Source of the DNA: Lachnoanaerobaculum sp. ICM7
GTDB taxonomy: Bacteria > Bacillota > Clostridia > Lachnospirales > Lachnospiraceae
Reading direction: 5' to 3'
DNA length: 64,000 nucleotides
NCBI RefSeq assembly: GCF_000287675.1
Contig: NZ_ALJL01000015.1
Span: forward strand, 1-64,000
Of the stretch, positions 8,733 through 17,391 are shown piece after piece. How positions within the stretch are numbered: the first letter of the stretch is position 1; each line of letters starts with the position of its first letter. Below the pieces are notes generated by a model. It was not told the origin of the DNA and searched no databases. It was given only the letters and a program-made list of their open reading frames with translations. A program made the translations under genes and the position numbers.

Positions 8733-9932
8733 TTATTGCAACTTCTTTGCAATCTCATGTATAAATTCTTCACTGTTTAAAACTTGTATATTCTCCAGGC
8801 TTGAAATCGCACCGAGATCACCTGTCATCTTGCCCGACTCTATAGTGTCAAGTGTTGCCTTTTCAAGTCTGTTTGCAAAATCAACCAAATCAGGAAGATT
8901 ATCAAGCTCTCCCCTCTTTCTCAGCGCTCCGCTCCAGGCAAAGATGGTAGCTACCGAATTTGAAGAAGTACTCTCACCCTTTAAATATTTATAATAATGT
9001 CTTTGAACCGTACCATGTGCCGCCTCATATTCATAGCAACCGTCAGGTGAAACAAGTACTGATGTCATCATTGCAAGAGATCCGAATGCAGATGAGAGCA
9101 TATCACTCATTACATCTCCGTCATAGTTTTTACATGCCCAAATAAATCCACCCTCAGATTTCATAACTCTGGCAACCGCATCATCTATAAGAGTGTAGAA
9201 GTATGTGATATTCGCCTCTTCAAACTTCTGCTTATATTCCTTTTCATATATTTCCTCAAAAATATCCTTAAAGGTATGATCATACTGTTTTGAAATGGTA
9301 TCCTTTGTAGCAAACCAAAGATCCTCTTTTTGACTAAGAGCATATTCAAAGCAGGCTCTTGCAAAGCTTTCAATAGAAGCATCCAGATTGTGAACTCCCT
9401 GTGCAATACCGGCAGCTTTAAATTCATGTATAAGACTTCTCTTTTCATTGCCTTTGCTGTCTGTATATACCAGCTCCACCTTGCCCGGTCCGTCAATAAT
9501 CATCTCCGTATTTTTGTATACATCACCATAGGCATGACGAGCAATAGTAATAGGCTTTTTCCAGGTTCTGACATTAGGCTCAATACCCTTTACCAATATA
9601 GGCTTTCTAAACACTGTTCCGTCTAAAATAGCTCTGATAGTACCGTTTGGAGATTTCCACATCTCCTTTAGGTCATATTCCTTAACTCTTGCGGCATTCG
9701 GAGTGATGGTAGCACATTTTACAGCTACTCCAAGTCTTTTTGTAGCATTGGCCGACTCCACAGTTACCTTATCATCCGTTTCATCTCTGTGCTTTAATCC
9801 CAAGTCATAATATTCACTCTTCAAATCTACAAATGGAAGAATAAGCTCATCCTTAATCATCTTCCACAGAATCCTTGTCATCTCATCTCCATCCATCTCA
9901 ACAAGTGGAGTAATCATCTGTATCTTAGCCAT
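8733..9932 (-). CDS. icd: NADP-dependent isocitrate dehydrogenase
   Basis: Oxidises isocitrate to 2-oxoglutarate and CO2 with NADP, supplying the glutamate precursor and NADPH. The 399-residue protein is of the homodimeric type shared with eukaryotic cytosolic enzymes: it starts [21 protein letters not shown], has [16 protein letters not shown], the metal-binding [28 protein letters not shown], and [14 protein letters not shown]. Length fits the family. The ATG has AGAGG seven bases upstream. The 24-base gap to the glyoxalase gene upstream suggests co-transcription. No other TCA-cycle gene is nearby, so a role in glutamate synthesis is more likely than a full cycle, as inferred from the context. 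Confidence 0.95.
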   Translation of the reverse strand: MAKIQMITPLVEMDGDEMTRILWKMIKDELILPFVDLKSEYYDLGLKHRDETDDKVTVESANATKRLGVAVKCATITPNAARVKEYDLKEMWKSPNGTIRAILDGTVFRKPILVKGIEPNVRTWKKPITIARHAYGDVYKNTEMIIDGPGKVELVYTDSKGNEKRSLIHEFKAAGIAQGVHNLDASIESFARACFEYALSQKEDLWFATKDTISKQYDHTFKDIFEEIYEKEYKQKFEEANITYFYTLIDDAVARVMKSEGGFIWACKNYDGDVMSDMLSSAFGSLAMMTSVLVSPDGCYEYEAAHGTVQRHYYKYLKGESTSSNSVATIFAWSGALRKRGELDNLPDLVDFANRLEKATLDTIESGKMTGDLGAISSLENIQVLNSEEFIHEIAKKLQ

Positions 9933-9956
9933 ATTTACCTCTGATTCTATAAACTA

Positions 9957-10325
9957 TTATTTTTTAGGCACTATCTCTATCCAATATCCGTCCGGATCAC
10001 TTATAAAATATATTCCCATACCCGGATTCTCATAGCATATTACGCCAAGCTTTTCATGTAATGTATGAGCGGCTTCCATATCATCTGTTTCAAGTGCAAG
10101 ATGATATTCAAGTTCTCCTAAATTATATGGCTCTTTTCTGTCTCTCAAATAAGTAAGTTCAAGCTGAAATCCTGTTTCCTTATCTCCAAGATAAACCAAA
10201 GTGAATGATCCGTCTGCTGCTTCCTTTGTTCTTACAGGCTCAAGACCAAGCGCTTCCTTATAAAACTTCAAACTTCTCTCTAAATCAAGTACATTAAAAT
10301 TAAAATGTGCAAATGAAAATTTCAT
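9957..10325 (-). CDS. Glyoxalase/VOC-superfamily lactoylglutathione lyase-like protein
   Basis: The 122-residue protein has the two-beta-alpha-beta-beta-beta VOC fold pattern. It starts MKFSFAHFNFNVLDLERSLKFYKEALGL and ends FISDPDGYWIEIVPKK, with metal-ligand candidates His (AHFNF), Glu (QLELTY), His (EYHLALE) and Glu (WIEIV), as in glyoxalase I. Glyoxalase I detoxifies methylglyoxal, but VOC proteins do many reactions, so substrate is uncertain. The start at 10325 is preferred (AAAGGGA seven bases upstream) over one nine codons earlier. It lies between serS and icd. Confidence 0.8.
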   Translation of the reverse strand: MKFSFAHFNFNVLDLERSLKFYKEALGLEPVRTKEAADGSFTLVYLGDKETGFQLELTYLRDRKEPYNLGELEYHLALETDDMEAAHTLHEKLGVICYENPGMGIYFISDPDGYWIEIVPKK

Positions 10326-10348
10326 TTTTATCCCTTTCATTACAATAT

Positions 10349-10373
10349 ACACCCTGTATATTCTACAGGGTGT
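10349..10373. terminator. Perfect 10-bp hairpin between serS and the glyoxalase gene
   Basis: ACACCCTGTA at 10349-10358 pairs with TACAGGGTGT at 10364-10373 around five bases. On the minus strand, the direction of both flanking genes, there is no good T tract after it. It may be a weak terminator or an RNA processing or stability element. Confidence 0.4.
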
Positions 10374-10380
10374 AATATTT

Positions 10381-11664
10381 TTAACCTTTTATAACTTCTT
10401 TTCCACCCATATAAGGTCTGAGTGCTACCGGTATTCTTATGCTTCCGTCTTCATTGAGATTGTTCTCAAGGAATGCGATAAGCATACGAGGTGGTGCAAC
10501 CACTGTATTATTGAGTGTGTGTGCAAAATATTTATTTCCGTTTTCATCTTTTACTCTGATTCTAAGTCTTCTACTCTGTGCATCTCCAAGATTTGAGCAG
10601 CTTCCCACCTCAAAATACTTCTTCTGTCTTGGTGACCATGCCTCCACGTCACATGATTTTACCTTGAGATCTGCAAGATCTCCCGAACAACACTCAAGTG
10701 TTCTTACAGGTACATCAAGGGATCTGAAAAGATCAACAGTATTCTGCCATAATTTCTCATACCACATCTTTGACTCTTCAGGCTTGCAAACAACTATCAT
10801 TTCCTGCTTCTCAAACTGGTGTATACGATAAACACCTCTCTCCTCAATACCATGTGCTCCCTTTTCTTTTCTGAAACATGGTGAATAAGATGTAAGTGTA
10901 TATGGCAACTTAGCCTCATCATTTAATGTATCAATAAACTTTCCGATCATAGAGTGCTCACTTGTACCGATAAGATAAAGGTCTTCTCCCTCAATCTTGT
11001 ACATCATCGCATCCATTTCCGCAAAGCTCATTACACCTGTAACTACTTCCGATCTGATCATGAAAGGAGGTATACAGTATGTAAATCCTCTCTCAATCAT
11101 AAAATCTCTGGCATAAGATATTACAGCTGAATGGAGTCTGGCAATATCTCCCATTAGATAGTAGAATCCGTTTCCTGCTACCTTTCTTGCGCTGTCAAGA
11201 TCGATACCGTTAAGTTTCTCCATAATATCTGTATGATAAGGTATTTCAAACTCAGGTACAAAAGGCTCTCCGAATTTCTCGATTTCCACGTTCTCACTGT
11301 CATCCTTGCCTATAGGTACACTCGGGTCAATGATATTTGGAATGGTCATCATGATCTTCTTTACTTTTTCTTCAAGTTCAGCCTCAAGTGGCTCCAAACC
11401 TGCCAATGTCTCACCGATACTTGCTACAGACGCCTTTATCTGCTCAGCTTCTTCCTTTTTACCCTGCGCCATCAAAGCACCAATCTCTTTTGAGATCTTG
11501 TTTCTCTTTGATCTGAGTTCATCAGCCTCGGCCTTTGTCTTTCTAAGCTTTTCGTCAAGTTCTATAACTTCGTCAACCATTGGAAGTTTAAAATCCTGAA
11601 ATTTGTTTTTTATATTCTGTCTTACAATATCCGGATTTTCTCTTAAAAATTTAATATCAATCAT
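10381..11664 (-). CDS. serS: Seryl-tRNA synthetase
   Basis: Charges tRNA-Ser (and selenocysteine tRNA where present) with serine in the cytoplasm. The 427-residue class II synthetase begins MIDIKFLRENPDIVRQNIKNK, has the long antiparallel coiled-coil tRNA-binding arm at about residues 30-100, motif 2 (SPCFRKEKGAHGIEERGVYRIHQFEKQE) and motif 3 (HTLNNTVVAPPRMLIAFLENN). The ATG is preceded by AGGGGAAGCC. Upstream is a structured leader and a promoter (11730-11758). It could be co-transcribed with the glyoxalase and icd genes, although a hairpin lies between. Confidence 0.97.
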   Translation of the reverse strand: MIDIKFLRENPDIVRQNIKNKFQDFKLPMVDEVIELDEKLRKTKAEADELRSKRNKISKEIGALMAQGKKEEAEQIKASVASIGETLAGLEPLEAELEEKVKKIMMTIPNIIDPSVPIGKDDSENVEIEKFGEPFVPEFEIPYHTDIMEKLNGIDLDSARKVAGNGFYYLMGDIARLHSAVISYARDFMIERGFTYCIPPFMIRSEVVTGVMSFAEMDAMMYKIEGEDLYLIGTSEHSMIGKFIDTLNDEAKLPYTLTSYSPCFRKEKGAHGIEERGVYRIHQFEKQEMIVVCKPEESKMWYEKLWQNTVDLFRSLDVPVRTLECCSGDLADLKVKSCDVEAWSPRQKKYFEVGSCSNLGDAQSRRLRIRVKDENGNKYFAHTLNNTVVAPPRMLIAFLENNLNEDGSIRIPVALRPYMGGKEVIKG

Positions 11665-11676
11665 GGCTTCCCCTTT

Positions 11677-11728
11677 TTCTCTATATCTAAATATTTAGAC
11701 GATATCTTTTGATATCTTACATAGAGAA
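11677..11728 (-). promoter_or_regulatory. Structured serS leader
   Basis: Between the promoter and the ribosome binding site lie nested inverted repeats: outer arms at 11677-11684 and 11721-11728, GATATC-AAAA-GATATC at 11701-11716, and a 14-bp palindrome TCTAAATATTTAGA at 11686-11699. They could fold as a three-way junction. It lacks the size and motifs of a T-box. The predicted start point near 11723 would truncate the outer stem. Confidence 0.4.
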
Positions 11729-11729
11729 A

Positions 11730-11758
11730 AGTATACATCAAATGAGCTTTTATGTCTA
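11730..11758 (-). promoter_or_regulatory. serS promoter
   Basis: On the minus strand TAGACA (11753-11758), a 17-bp spacer and TATACT (11730-11735). Only one base differs from the consensus in each box. It points at serS and lies 66 bases from its start codon. Confidence 0.65.
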
Positions 11759-11793
11759 TTCCAAGTTGGTATTGAGTTGCACGCAATATCGGC

Positions 11794-11822
11794 TTGATAA
11801 ACCTTTTTCGGTATTGTATTAT
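11794..11822 (+). promoter_or_regulatory. Promoter of the flavin-binding protein gene at 11852
   Basis: TTGATA at 11794-11799, a 17-bp spacer and TATTAT at 11817-11822, 30 bp before the start codon. It is divergent from the serS promoter. Confidence 0.65.
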
Positions 11823-11851
11823 TCATTTATTATAAATAAACGGAGGTTTTC

Positions 11852-12271
11852 ATGGATACACTAAAAGAATTCCAAAGAATCATGACTACACAGACTGACC
11901 TTGCTTTGTCAACCGTCGGAACAGACGGCAATCCAAATGTCAGAATAGTCAACTATTATTTTAATCCTAAAAATAATATCATATACTTTGCGACCTTTAA
12001 AGATAATAAAAAAGTACAAGAAATAGATCAAAATCAAAATGTAGCCTTTACAACAATCCCCACGAATGGCAATGAACATATAAAGGCAAGAGGAATTGCC
12101 GTAAGAAGCAAAAAAACTGTTTTTGATTTGGCAGATTGCTTTTGTGACAAGATACCCGATTACGAAAACACTATAGAACATGCAGGAAATTTATTGTTAT
12201 TATATGAAATACACTTTAAAACAGCTACTGTTACTTTAGATTTGTCCAATATTCAAACGATTACGTTATAA
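11852..12271 (+). CDS. Pyridoxamine 5'-phosphate oxidase-like flavin-binding protein
   Basis: A 139-residue single-domain protein of the split-barrel FMN-binding superfamily. It begins MDTLKEFQRIMTTQTDLALSTV and has GNPNVRIVNYYFNPKNNIIYFAT followed by KKVQEIDQNQNVAF, the pattern of small PNPOx-like proteins. Such proteins bind FMN, F420 or haem; the reaction of this short group is usually unknown, and it is too short to be a biosynthetic PdxH. GGAGG stands seven bases before the ATG. It is transcribed alone, divergent from serS, and closed by a terminator. Confidence 0.8.
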   Translation: MDTLKEFQRIMTTQTDLALSTVGTDGNPNVRIVNYYFNPKNNIIYFATFKDNKKVQEIDQNQNVAFTTIPTNGNEHIKARGIAVRSKKTVFDLADCFCDKIPDYENTIEHAGNLLLLYEIHFKTATVTLDLSNIQTITL

Positions 12272-12302
12272 AAGAGGGGCTGACTGTCAGCCCCCTTTTT
12301 TA
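12270..12302. terminator. Bidirectional intrinsic terminator
   Basis: GGGGCTGAC at 12276-12284 and GTCAGCCCC at 12286-12294 form a strong stem, with TTTTTT on the plus side and TCTTTT on the minus side. It serves the converging genes at 11852-12271 and 12345-14108. Confidence 0.85.
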
Positions 12303-12344
12303 CTATTCTACATATTTGCTTGTATAAGCATAATATACTTATTA

Positions 12345-14108
12345 TTACTCACCAAATTGTTTTAAACTGTCGCTGACTTGATACTCGTATAACTTTGTAC
12401 GGTTGCTTATTATTTTATTGTACATCTCATTGCCGTCTATAAAACCTCTTGTAGTATCATAGGTATTTGGAAGAGTTGTGTAGTTAAGGAAAACACTTGT
12501 ATTATTGGCCGCGGTAAAATCATTATCACTTAATTTCATTATATAGGTATATTCTACCGGATAATAAATTGTGGTAGTAGGAAATTTACCGTTTGCATCC
12601 GACAAATTAGCCTTAAACACTACAAAGTATATATTTGTACCGTTAAACTGACGCTTGTCATCTGAGGTATACTGTAAATACTCTCCGGCAAATTCAATAT
12701 CGCTTACCTGCATGTTCGGCTTATAATCTTTTGCAATATAGGCGTCCAGAGTTACTCTTGCCTCATCCTGCAATGCTTTTCTGTATTCATCGGTCATATC
12801 TTCAAGTTTGTGTACATATGACTGCTCCTTGAACTTTTCAAAACCGTCTCCGGCTTCTATGACTGTATTCTTATAGTTGCTGTTATAAAGCTCACTTGGG
12901 AACTTAAATCCCTTTGTATCGCTGTTATCTCCGACTCCATAGGATTTGCCGACCAACTCCGGACCTGTCTTATAGCTTATTTTATCACTAAGCATTAAGG
13001 TCCTAAATGCCACAGGATAGTACATCTTAGTAGTCACATATTTATGTTCCACACTTGTAAGTACTCTGCTGTAAATGATGTATAATACATTATATCCGTC
13101 CACATTTGTTTTGAAAAGATAGCCTTCATACTTCAAATCTGAAAGTGTAGTACCCTCACCGTATGCACTGTCTGTATATTCTTTTATAACCTCCGTTGCT
13201 TTATCATTTGCTTCTTTTATAAAATCTTCCGGAAACTCGCTGTATTTTGTTACATAAGTTTCCAGTCCCGATACTGTATAACTTTCGCTCATTTTCTCAG
13301 GTACTCTTCCGTATCTTGTTGCCAAGAAGCTGATTTCATCTTCATCAAGATCAAGACTTATTGTCACTACATCATCGTTTTTCAGGTTATCATGCTTATC
13401 AATTTTAAACTTGCCTTTATGTATTATATCGTCACCGCTGTAAGTAAACTTAGCTTCTCCCTCCGGTGCAATCCCTGAAAATTCAAGCTTTATATCTTTG
13501 AATGGATCAAACTTACCAAGTTCATATAAGTTTGATATTGAATATTCTCCATTCTTATACTTTAACTTATAATTTATACCCTTGGCTTTTTCATCGTCCA
13601 CCGTCCAAGTATACTTAACCTTTTCACCATTGCTTAACTTTTCAGTCTTTTCAAGTTCTACTCCCGATACGGCATCATGAAGGACATATACAGGCTCAAA
13701 AGCATAGGTCAAAACACCGTACTCCTTTTTACCCTTACTGCTGTACTTTATCTTTTTGCCATAATCCTTTTCAAGCTTTTCCCAGTCAATATTTATACTT
13801 GCCTGTCCATAACCGTCATATCCGCTTGACTCAAAAGTGATATATTTATTTAAATCAATAACTTTACTTGAATTCATAGCCAAAACAGCTATCAGAATAA
13901 TAAGAAATGCAGCCATAGCACCTGCTATACCGAAGATAAGATTTTTCGGTAACTTTTTTTGACTGCCGGGGGTACTACCGGTATTAGATATCTTTGTTCC
14001 GGTATCATTTTGATTCTGCTTCATGTTCACGTCCTCCATGGTAACTCCACAACTCTCACAAACCTTTGCTCCGTCGATGTTCATAGAACCACATTTTTTA
14101 CACTGCAT
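12345..14108 (-). CDS. Zinc-ribbon single-pass membrane protein with large extracellular region
   Basis: The 587-residue protein opens with a zinc ribbon (CKKCG...CESCG, residues 3-20), then a polar linker, one membrane segment at about 57-78, and roughly 500 residues outside. Just after the membrane come two residues-rich strands with ESSGYDGYGQASINID, a motif I associate with Firmicutes zinc-ribbon surface proteins. With the ribbon inside and the long part outside, it may sense or act on the envelope. The outer part has two similar segments (EYTDSAYGEGTTLSDLKYEG and DAYIAKDYKPNMQVSDIEFA) each followed by FKT/FVVFKA and VTTKMYYPV/PTTTIYYPV, so it probably contains a duplicated domain. No enzyme motif is visible; function unknown. 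Confidence 0.75.
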   Translation of the reverse strand: MQCKKCGSMNIDGAKVCESCGVTMEDVNMKQNQNDTGTKISNTGSTPGSQKKLPKNLIFGIAGAMAAFLIILIAVLAMNSSKVIDLNKYITFESSGYDGYGQASINIDWEKLEKDYGKKIKYSSKGKKEYGVLTYAFEPVYVLHDAVSGVELEKTEKLSNGEKVKYTWTVDDEKAKGINYKLKYKNGEYSISNLYELGKFDPFKDIKLEFSGIAPEGEAKFTYSGDDIIHKGKFKIDKHDNLKNDDVVTISLDLDEDEISFLATRYGRVPEKMSESYTVSGLETYVTKYSEFPEDFIKEANDKATEVIKEYTDSAYGEGTTLSDLKYEGYLFKTNVDGYNVLYIIYSRVLTSVEHKYVTTKMYYPVAFRTLMLSDKISYKTGPELVGKSYGVGDNSDTKGFKFPSELYNSNYKNTVIEAGDGFEKFKEQSYVHKLEDMTDEYRKALQDEARVTLDAYIAKDYKPNMQVSDIEFAGEYLQYTSDDKRQFNGTNIYFVVFKANLSDANGKFPTTTIYYPVEYTYIMKLSDNDFTAANNTSVFLNYTTLPNTYDTTRGFIDGNEMYNKIISNRTKLYEYQVSDSLKQFGE

Positions 14109-14269
14109 GCCTAACCCTCCCGAGATATTTTATTGTTGCCAATACCTTAACATAAATTGTATTGTTTTTCAATCTATTTTATTGTTATATGACAATAAAA
14201 TATTTATCTAAATGTGAGTTTCTTCCATATTAAATGTAATTATTGTGTTTTTCTTAATCATTATTAAGG

Positions 14270-14298
14270 TTGATTTAATTCGTATTTTTTTGTATACT
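14270..14298 (+). promoter_or_regulatory. tRNA-Ser promoter
   Basis: TTGATT at 14270-14275, 17-bp spacer, TATACT at 14293-14298, placing the start point close to the first base of the tRNA at 14306, so little or no 5' leader is expected. Confidence 0.8.
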
Positions 14299-14305
14299 AG
14301 AGCAT

Positions 14306-14394
14306 GGAGGTGTATCGAAGTGGTCATAACGAGCCTGACTCGAAATCAGGTTGTCACTTTTTGTGGCACGAGAGTTCGAATCTCTTCGCCTCCG
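14306..14394 (+). tRNA. tRNA-Ser (anticodon CGA)
   Basis: An 89-base class II tRNA. Acceptor arm GGAGGTG pairs with CGCCTCC (one G-T pair) before discriminator G at 14394. The anticodon stem CCTGA/TCAGG holds loop CTCGAAA with anticodon CGA, which reads UCG. A long variable arm (TTGTCACTTTTTGTGGCAC) and the T arm GAGAGTTCGAATCTCT follow. CCA is not encoded. It is a lone tRNA gene with its own promoter and terminator. Confidence 0.95.
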
Positions 14395-14425
14395 TAAAAA
14401 GAACTGTAGTAGAAACAGTTTAAAC

Positions 14426-14471
14426 AAAGGGAGTATGTAACTCATAGTAGGTCACATACTCCCTTTATTTT
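14426..14471 (+). terminator. tRNA-Ser terminator
   Basis: Perfect 13-bp arms AAAGGGAGTATGT (14426-14438) and ACATACTCCCTTT (14454-14466), followed by ATTTT. Confidence 0.85.
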
Positions 14472-14510
14472 GCTAATTAAACATTTTATAGCTCTATCTT
14501 AGCTTTGTGA

Positions 14511-15341
14511 TTATTTAAGTAAAATATCCTGAAAACTATAATTTTCCTTACCTCCAATTTTAAGCGTTATACTATCCTTTTTTCCAAAATCTTTCCCGGG
14601 ATAAATAAGGGTCATACCTTCATCCGTAAACATTGTATTTGGAACTGTTTCTTTCCCAGTAGTGTCATCTACCAGAATAAAAGCTTCGTGAAAAGCATTC
14701 TTATCATTGGGGTTTGATAGATATAAAACTATAGAATTTGGGTAAATCTCACTTTTATCAATTTTTGCAGTATAAATATCATAGCTGATATCGTAATTTA
14801 AAGTAATTGTTTTTGGAGAAACCTTGGTTGGTGAGTATAAATATTCATATCCGTCAAAAATTATACTAATCGGCAAATTTTCCTCCAATGTATTTAATTC
14901 CATTACAAGATTTCCATCTTCAAAATTATATGCAACTAAATTTTGCACTGAAATATCCAACTGATGATCTTCTCCTTCAATTTTAATTATCTCACCATTA
15001 GTAGTGTCCTTTTTTCTAAATGTAAGATAATGCATCGGTGTCATATCTATGTCTGAAACAAGTTCAAGACAAACTCCATCCTTTATTGTTCCTTGAGATA
15101 AACTATTATCCACGCTGACAGGAATATTATCGATATTAGCCTCTCCGGTACTTTCTTTTTCAACTATAGACATATCTACAGAACTCATACTGCCTGAATC
15201 CTGTTTAACACTTACACTGCAACCAACAAGTATAGTTGTTATTACAACTAAGCTTAACATGTACTTTTTTATGATTTTCATACTGCTATTTAACTTTAAT
15301 TTGTTTCCATTTTTATATCTCATAGTATTTAACTCATTCAT
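14511..15341 (-). CDS. Secreted lipoprotein of unknown function
   Basis: The product carries a lipoprotein signal: a basic stretch, a hydrophobic run MLSLVVITTILVGC with the lipobox LVGC, then a Ser/Val-rich linker. It should be exported and lipid-anchored to the outer face of the membrane. The remaining 230 residues look like beta-rich segments; I recognise no family. The start is unsure: ATG at 15341 has AAAGGA about twelve bases upstream but leaves a long N-region, while ATG at 15281 begins right at the signal (MKIIKKYML) without a good site. It lies downstream of a fused two-component remnant on the same strand, but a 150-base gap separates them. Confidence 0.7.
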   Translation of the reverse strand: MNELNTMRYKNGNKLKLNSSMKIIKKYMLSLVVITTILVGCSVSVKQDSGSMSSVDMSIVEKESTGEANIDNIPVSVDNSLSQGTIKDGVCLELVSDIDMTPMHYLTFRKKDTTNGEIIKIEGEDHQLDISVQNLVAYNFEDGNLVMELNTLEENLPISIIFDGYEYLYSPTKVSPKTITLNYDISYDIYTAKIDKSEIYPNSIVLYLSNPNDKNAFHEAFILVDDTTGKETVPNTMFTDEGMTLIYPGKDFGKKDSITLKIGGKENYSFQDILLK

Positions 15342-15492
15342 AGCCAACACCATCCTTTAATTCTTGTATATTATCACTTATTATACACACCAATATTACT
15401 ATATGCGAAAAATGTAATAAGTTGTATGGTTAATTGTAATAAAATGTCCTAAATCAATTCCCAAGTCTACAAAATCAAAACTTCTTTTTATT

Positions 15493-15780
15493 CTACCGGC
15501 AATATAAAACCGCTTCTACTATAAATACCCTTTTATCACAGTTAATTTGCAGAACTCCGTTATACTTGCTTAATACCTCTTTTACACTTTCCAGACCTAA
15601 ACCATGCTCTTTCTTATCTTTTTTTGTTATTAAGAAATTTTCTCGAACTAAATTTACATTAAGATATGAATTTTCTATTCGCAATATAAGCCTACATTTT
15701 GTGTAATTTAGATTTAAATGCATTGTCTTTAGTTCACTACACACATTTTCTACATCATCACAAATGGCAATTTTAAACAT
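15493..15780 (-). pseudogene. In-frame fusion of a response-regulator start and a sensor-kinase end (decayed LytTR/GHKL two-component locus)
   Basis: The 95-residue ORF begins MFKIAICDDVENVCSELKTM, the exact style of the receiver domain of AgrA/LytTR response regulators, including the acidic DD pair. After about residue 25 it becomes the C-terminal end of an AgrC-like GHKL histidine kinase: LILRIENSYL, then KKEHGLGLESVKEVLSKYNG, the ATP-lid/G2 region. The phosphoacceptor Asp of the receiver, the LytTR DNA-binding domain, the kinase membrane part and the phosphoacceptor region are all missing. The simplest reading is a deletion between neighbouring regulator and kinase genes that kept frame. 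GAGG nine bases before the ATG means it may still be translated. Alone it cannot signal; a dominant-negative or ATP-binding role is possible but unproven. Confidence 0.75.
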
Positions 15781-15970
15781 AGTATATTCCTCGCATATTA
15801 GTTAACATTATATAAACATATCGTTGAATAAATATATTATATCAAATATTTATAAGCATAGGCAATATATCCATATTTTTTTGTCATAATATTATCTAAA
15901 TTATATAAGTAATTGCATATTTAGTTGTGTTTTTATTTTTCTACAAAAATCATCATGTTAGTAAATAAAA

Positions 15971-16018
15971 ATATCCTGTAAAAGTTACTTAGTTAAAAAC
16001 TTGTACTTTACAGGATAC
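15971..16018. terminator. Bidirectional terminator
   Basis: TATCCTGTAAA near 15972 pairs with TTTACAGGATA ending at 16017, with CTTTTATTTT on the plus side and TTTTTATTT on the minus side. It ends the minus-strand membrane-protein gene starting at 17345. Confidence 0.75.
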
Positions 16019-16067
16019 TTTTATTTTGTACTGAAGAAATTACAATAATTTTCCACTTACAGTGCAA

Positions 16068-17345
16068 TTAATATAAATTATTTTTACCCATATACTGAGT
16101 AGCTATTCTGTTTTCCGGATGAACATCAATCATATAAATCACCATCAAGAATATCCATTCCAAAGGCTTCATCAAAATATATATAATATCTGCAATCCAT
16201 TTGCTCTTTATAAGCCTTGCAACTGGGAAGCCGTAGCTATCATATAATCCTCTTACAAGTTTGTGGAAGCGTGGAGTTTTCTCCTCTAAAATCTGTTCAA
16301 AGGCATTTGCTATGCATAGCTGTCTGTTTACAATGACCTCGTGACCATGACGGATTCCTTTTCTTACAGGCTTTACCAATTTCCTATGTCCGCCTGCCGC
16401 TACGGTGCAAAGGTAATGCTCATCATATTCGATATTTTGAGGTGCCTCCTTTAGTGACAATGTCCAATCCGCAGTTTCGGTCCATGCTTTTATAACAGAA
16501 TCCGGTGCCTGACCGAAAAGCAGCAGTATTCCTATTATTATTCCAAGTAAAGGAAACATAAAAACGATTGCGTATATAGGCCAAAGTTTTGAGTTTGACA
16601 GTATTTTATCTGCAAAATTTAAAAAATAATTGCTTTGTATTTTTGCTCTTTCCATTTCATATTCCTGCCATTCATGAACCTTTGAAATCACTGTTCTTGC
16701 AACAATGCAGATAATACAAACAGGGTAAACAAGTAAGTATACATCAAGCAGGTTGTCACCCGATAAATCACCTTTAAAAACCTGTACTGTGAAAACAAGA
16801 ACTTCAATTACCCAAAGATACATTGCAGACATTGAAATAATTGCCATCAAAGGTGGTATTTTCTTTAACGGCCTGACTCTCAGATACAAGTACCCCGCAA
16901 TACCTATTATAAAAATAAAAGTAATTGTGGGGGCCGCTTCTGAAAAAATCGGTGTATGCATTTCCAGATTCTTTAGCTGTACACTCCAGTCAGAATCTGT
17001 GACATATTTTCCTTCTGTAAGGTAGAGGAATTCCAATATCAAGCCATACCATATAGCCACCTGATCAAATCTGATAAAAGGTTTTAAAAGATGCTTATTT
17101 GCCTCCAGATATAAAAGTATAATATGATACCCCGTCAAAACTATCGGGTACACCAATATTATAGATACAAAGAAACTCCACATAATTAAGCCCGGTATAA
17201 ATTCCTGTAAACTAAGCCTATTTAAACCATAGACATATGATCTTAAAGACTCCGCCAACTGATACATTACAAAAAGTATCATTGCGATTATGTAACTTAT
17301 ACCCATGCTTGATATTAACGAAATTCTAAAAAGATATTTTTTCAT
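16068..17345 (-). CDS. Polytopic membrane protein, DUF6688-like
   Basis: The 425-residue protein has about seven membrane segments in its first 230 residues (for instance 8-30, 50-75, 150-168, 180-200, 205-228), another at about 258-282, and a C-terminal segment near 395-412. Between the last two lies a conserved-looking soluble part with CTVAAGGHRKLVKPVRKG, RHGHEVIVNRQLCIANAFEQ and EEKTPRFHKLVRGLYDSYG. I associate this signature with the uncharacterised family DUF6688; the assignment is from memory. No catalytic residues can be named. AAAGG lies about eleven bases before the ATG. It has a terminator behind it and mnmA upstream, without evident functional link. Confidence 0.65.
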   Translation of the reverse strand: MKKYLFRISLISSMGISYIIAMILFVMYQLAESLRSYVYGLNRLSLQEFIPGLIMWSFFVSIILVYPIVLTGYHIILLYLEANKHLLKPFIRFDQVAIWYGLILEFLYLTEGKYVTDSDWSVQLKNLEMHTPIFSEAAPTITFIFIIGIAGYLYLRVRPLKKIPPLMAIISMSAMYLWVIEVLVFTVQVFKGDLSGDNLLDVYLLVYPVCIICIVARTVISKVHEWQEYEMERAKIQSNYFLNFADKILSNSKLWPIYAIVFMFPLLGIIIGILLLFGQAPDSVIKAWTETADWTLSLKEAPQNIEYDEHYLCTVAAGGHRKLVKPVRKGIRHGHEVIVNRQLCIANAFEQILEEKTPRFHKLVRGLYDSYGFPVARLIKSKWIADIIYILMKPLEWIFLMVIYMIDVHPENRIATQYMGKNNLY

Positions 17346-17391
17346 CTATCTACAACCTTTCTGTTATTACAGCTTATATAGTACCTTGTAA

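Noticed and set aside
11665-11850. T-box riboswitch before serS
   Set aside because: The region is too short and has neither the conserved T-box sequence nor a terminator/antiterminator pair.
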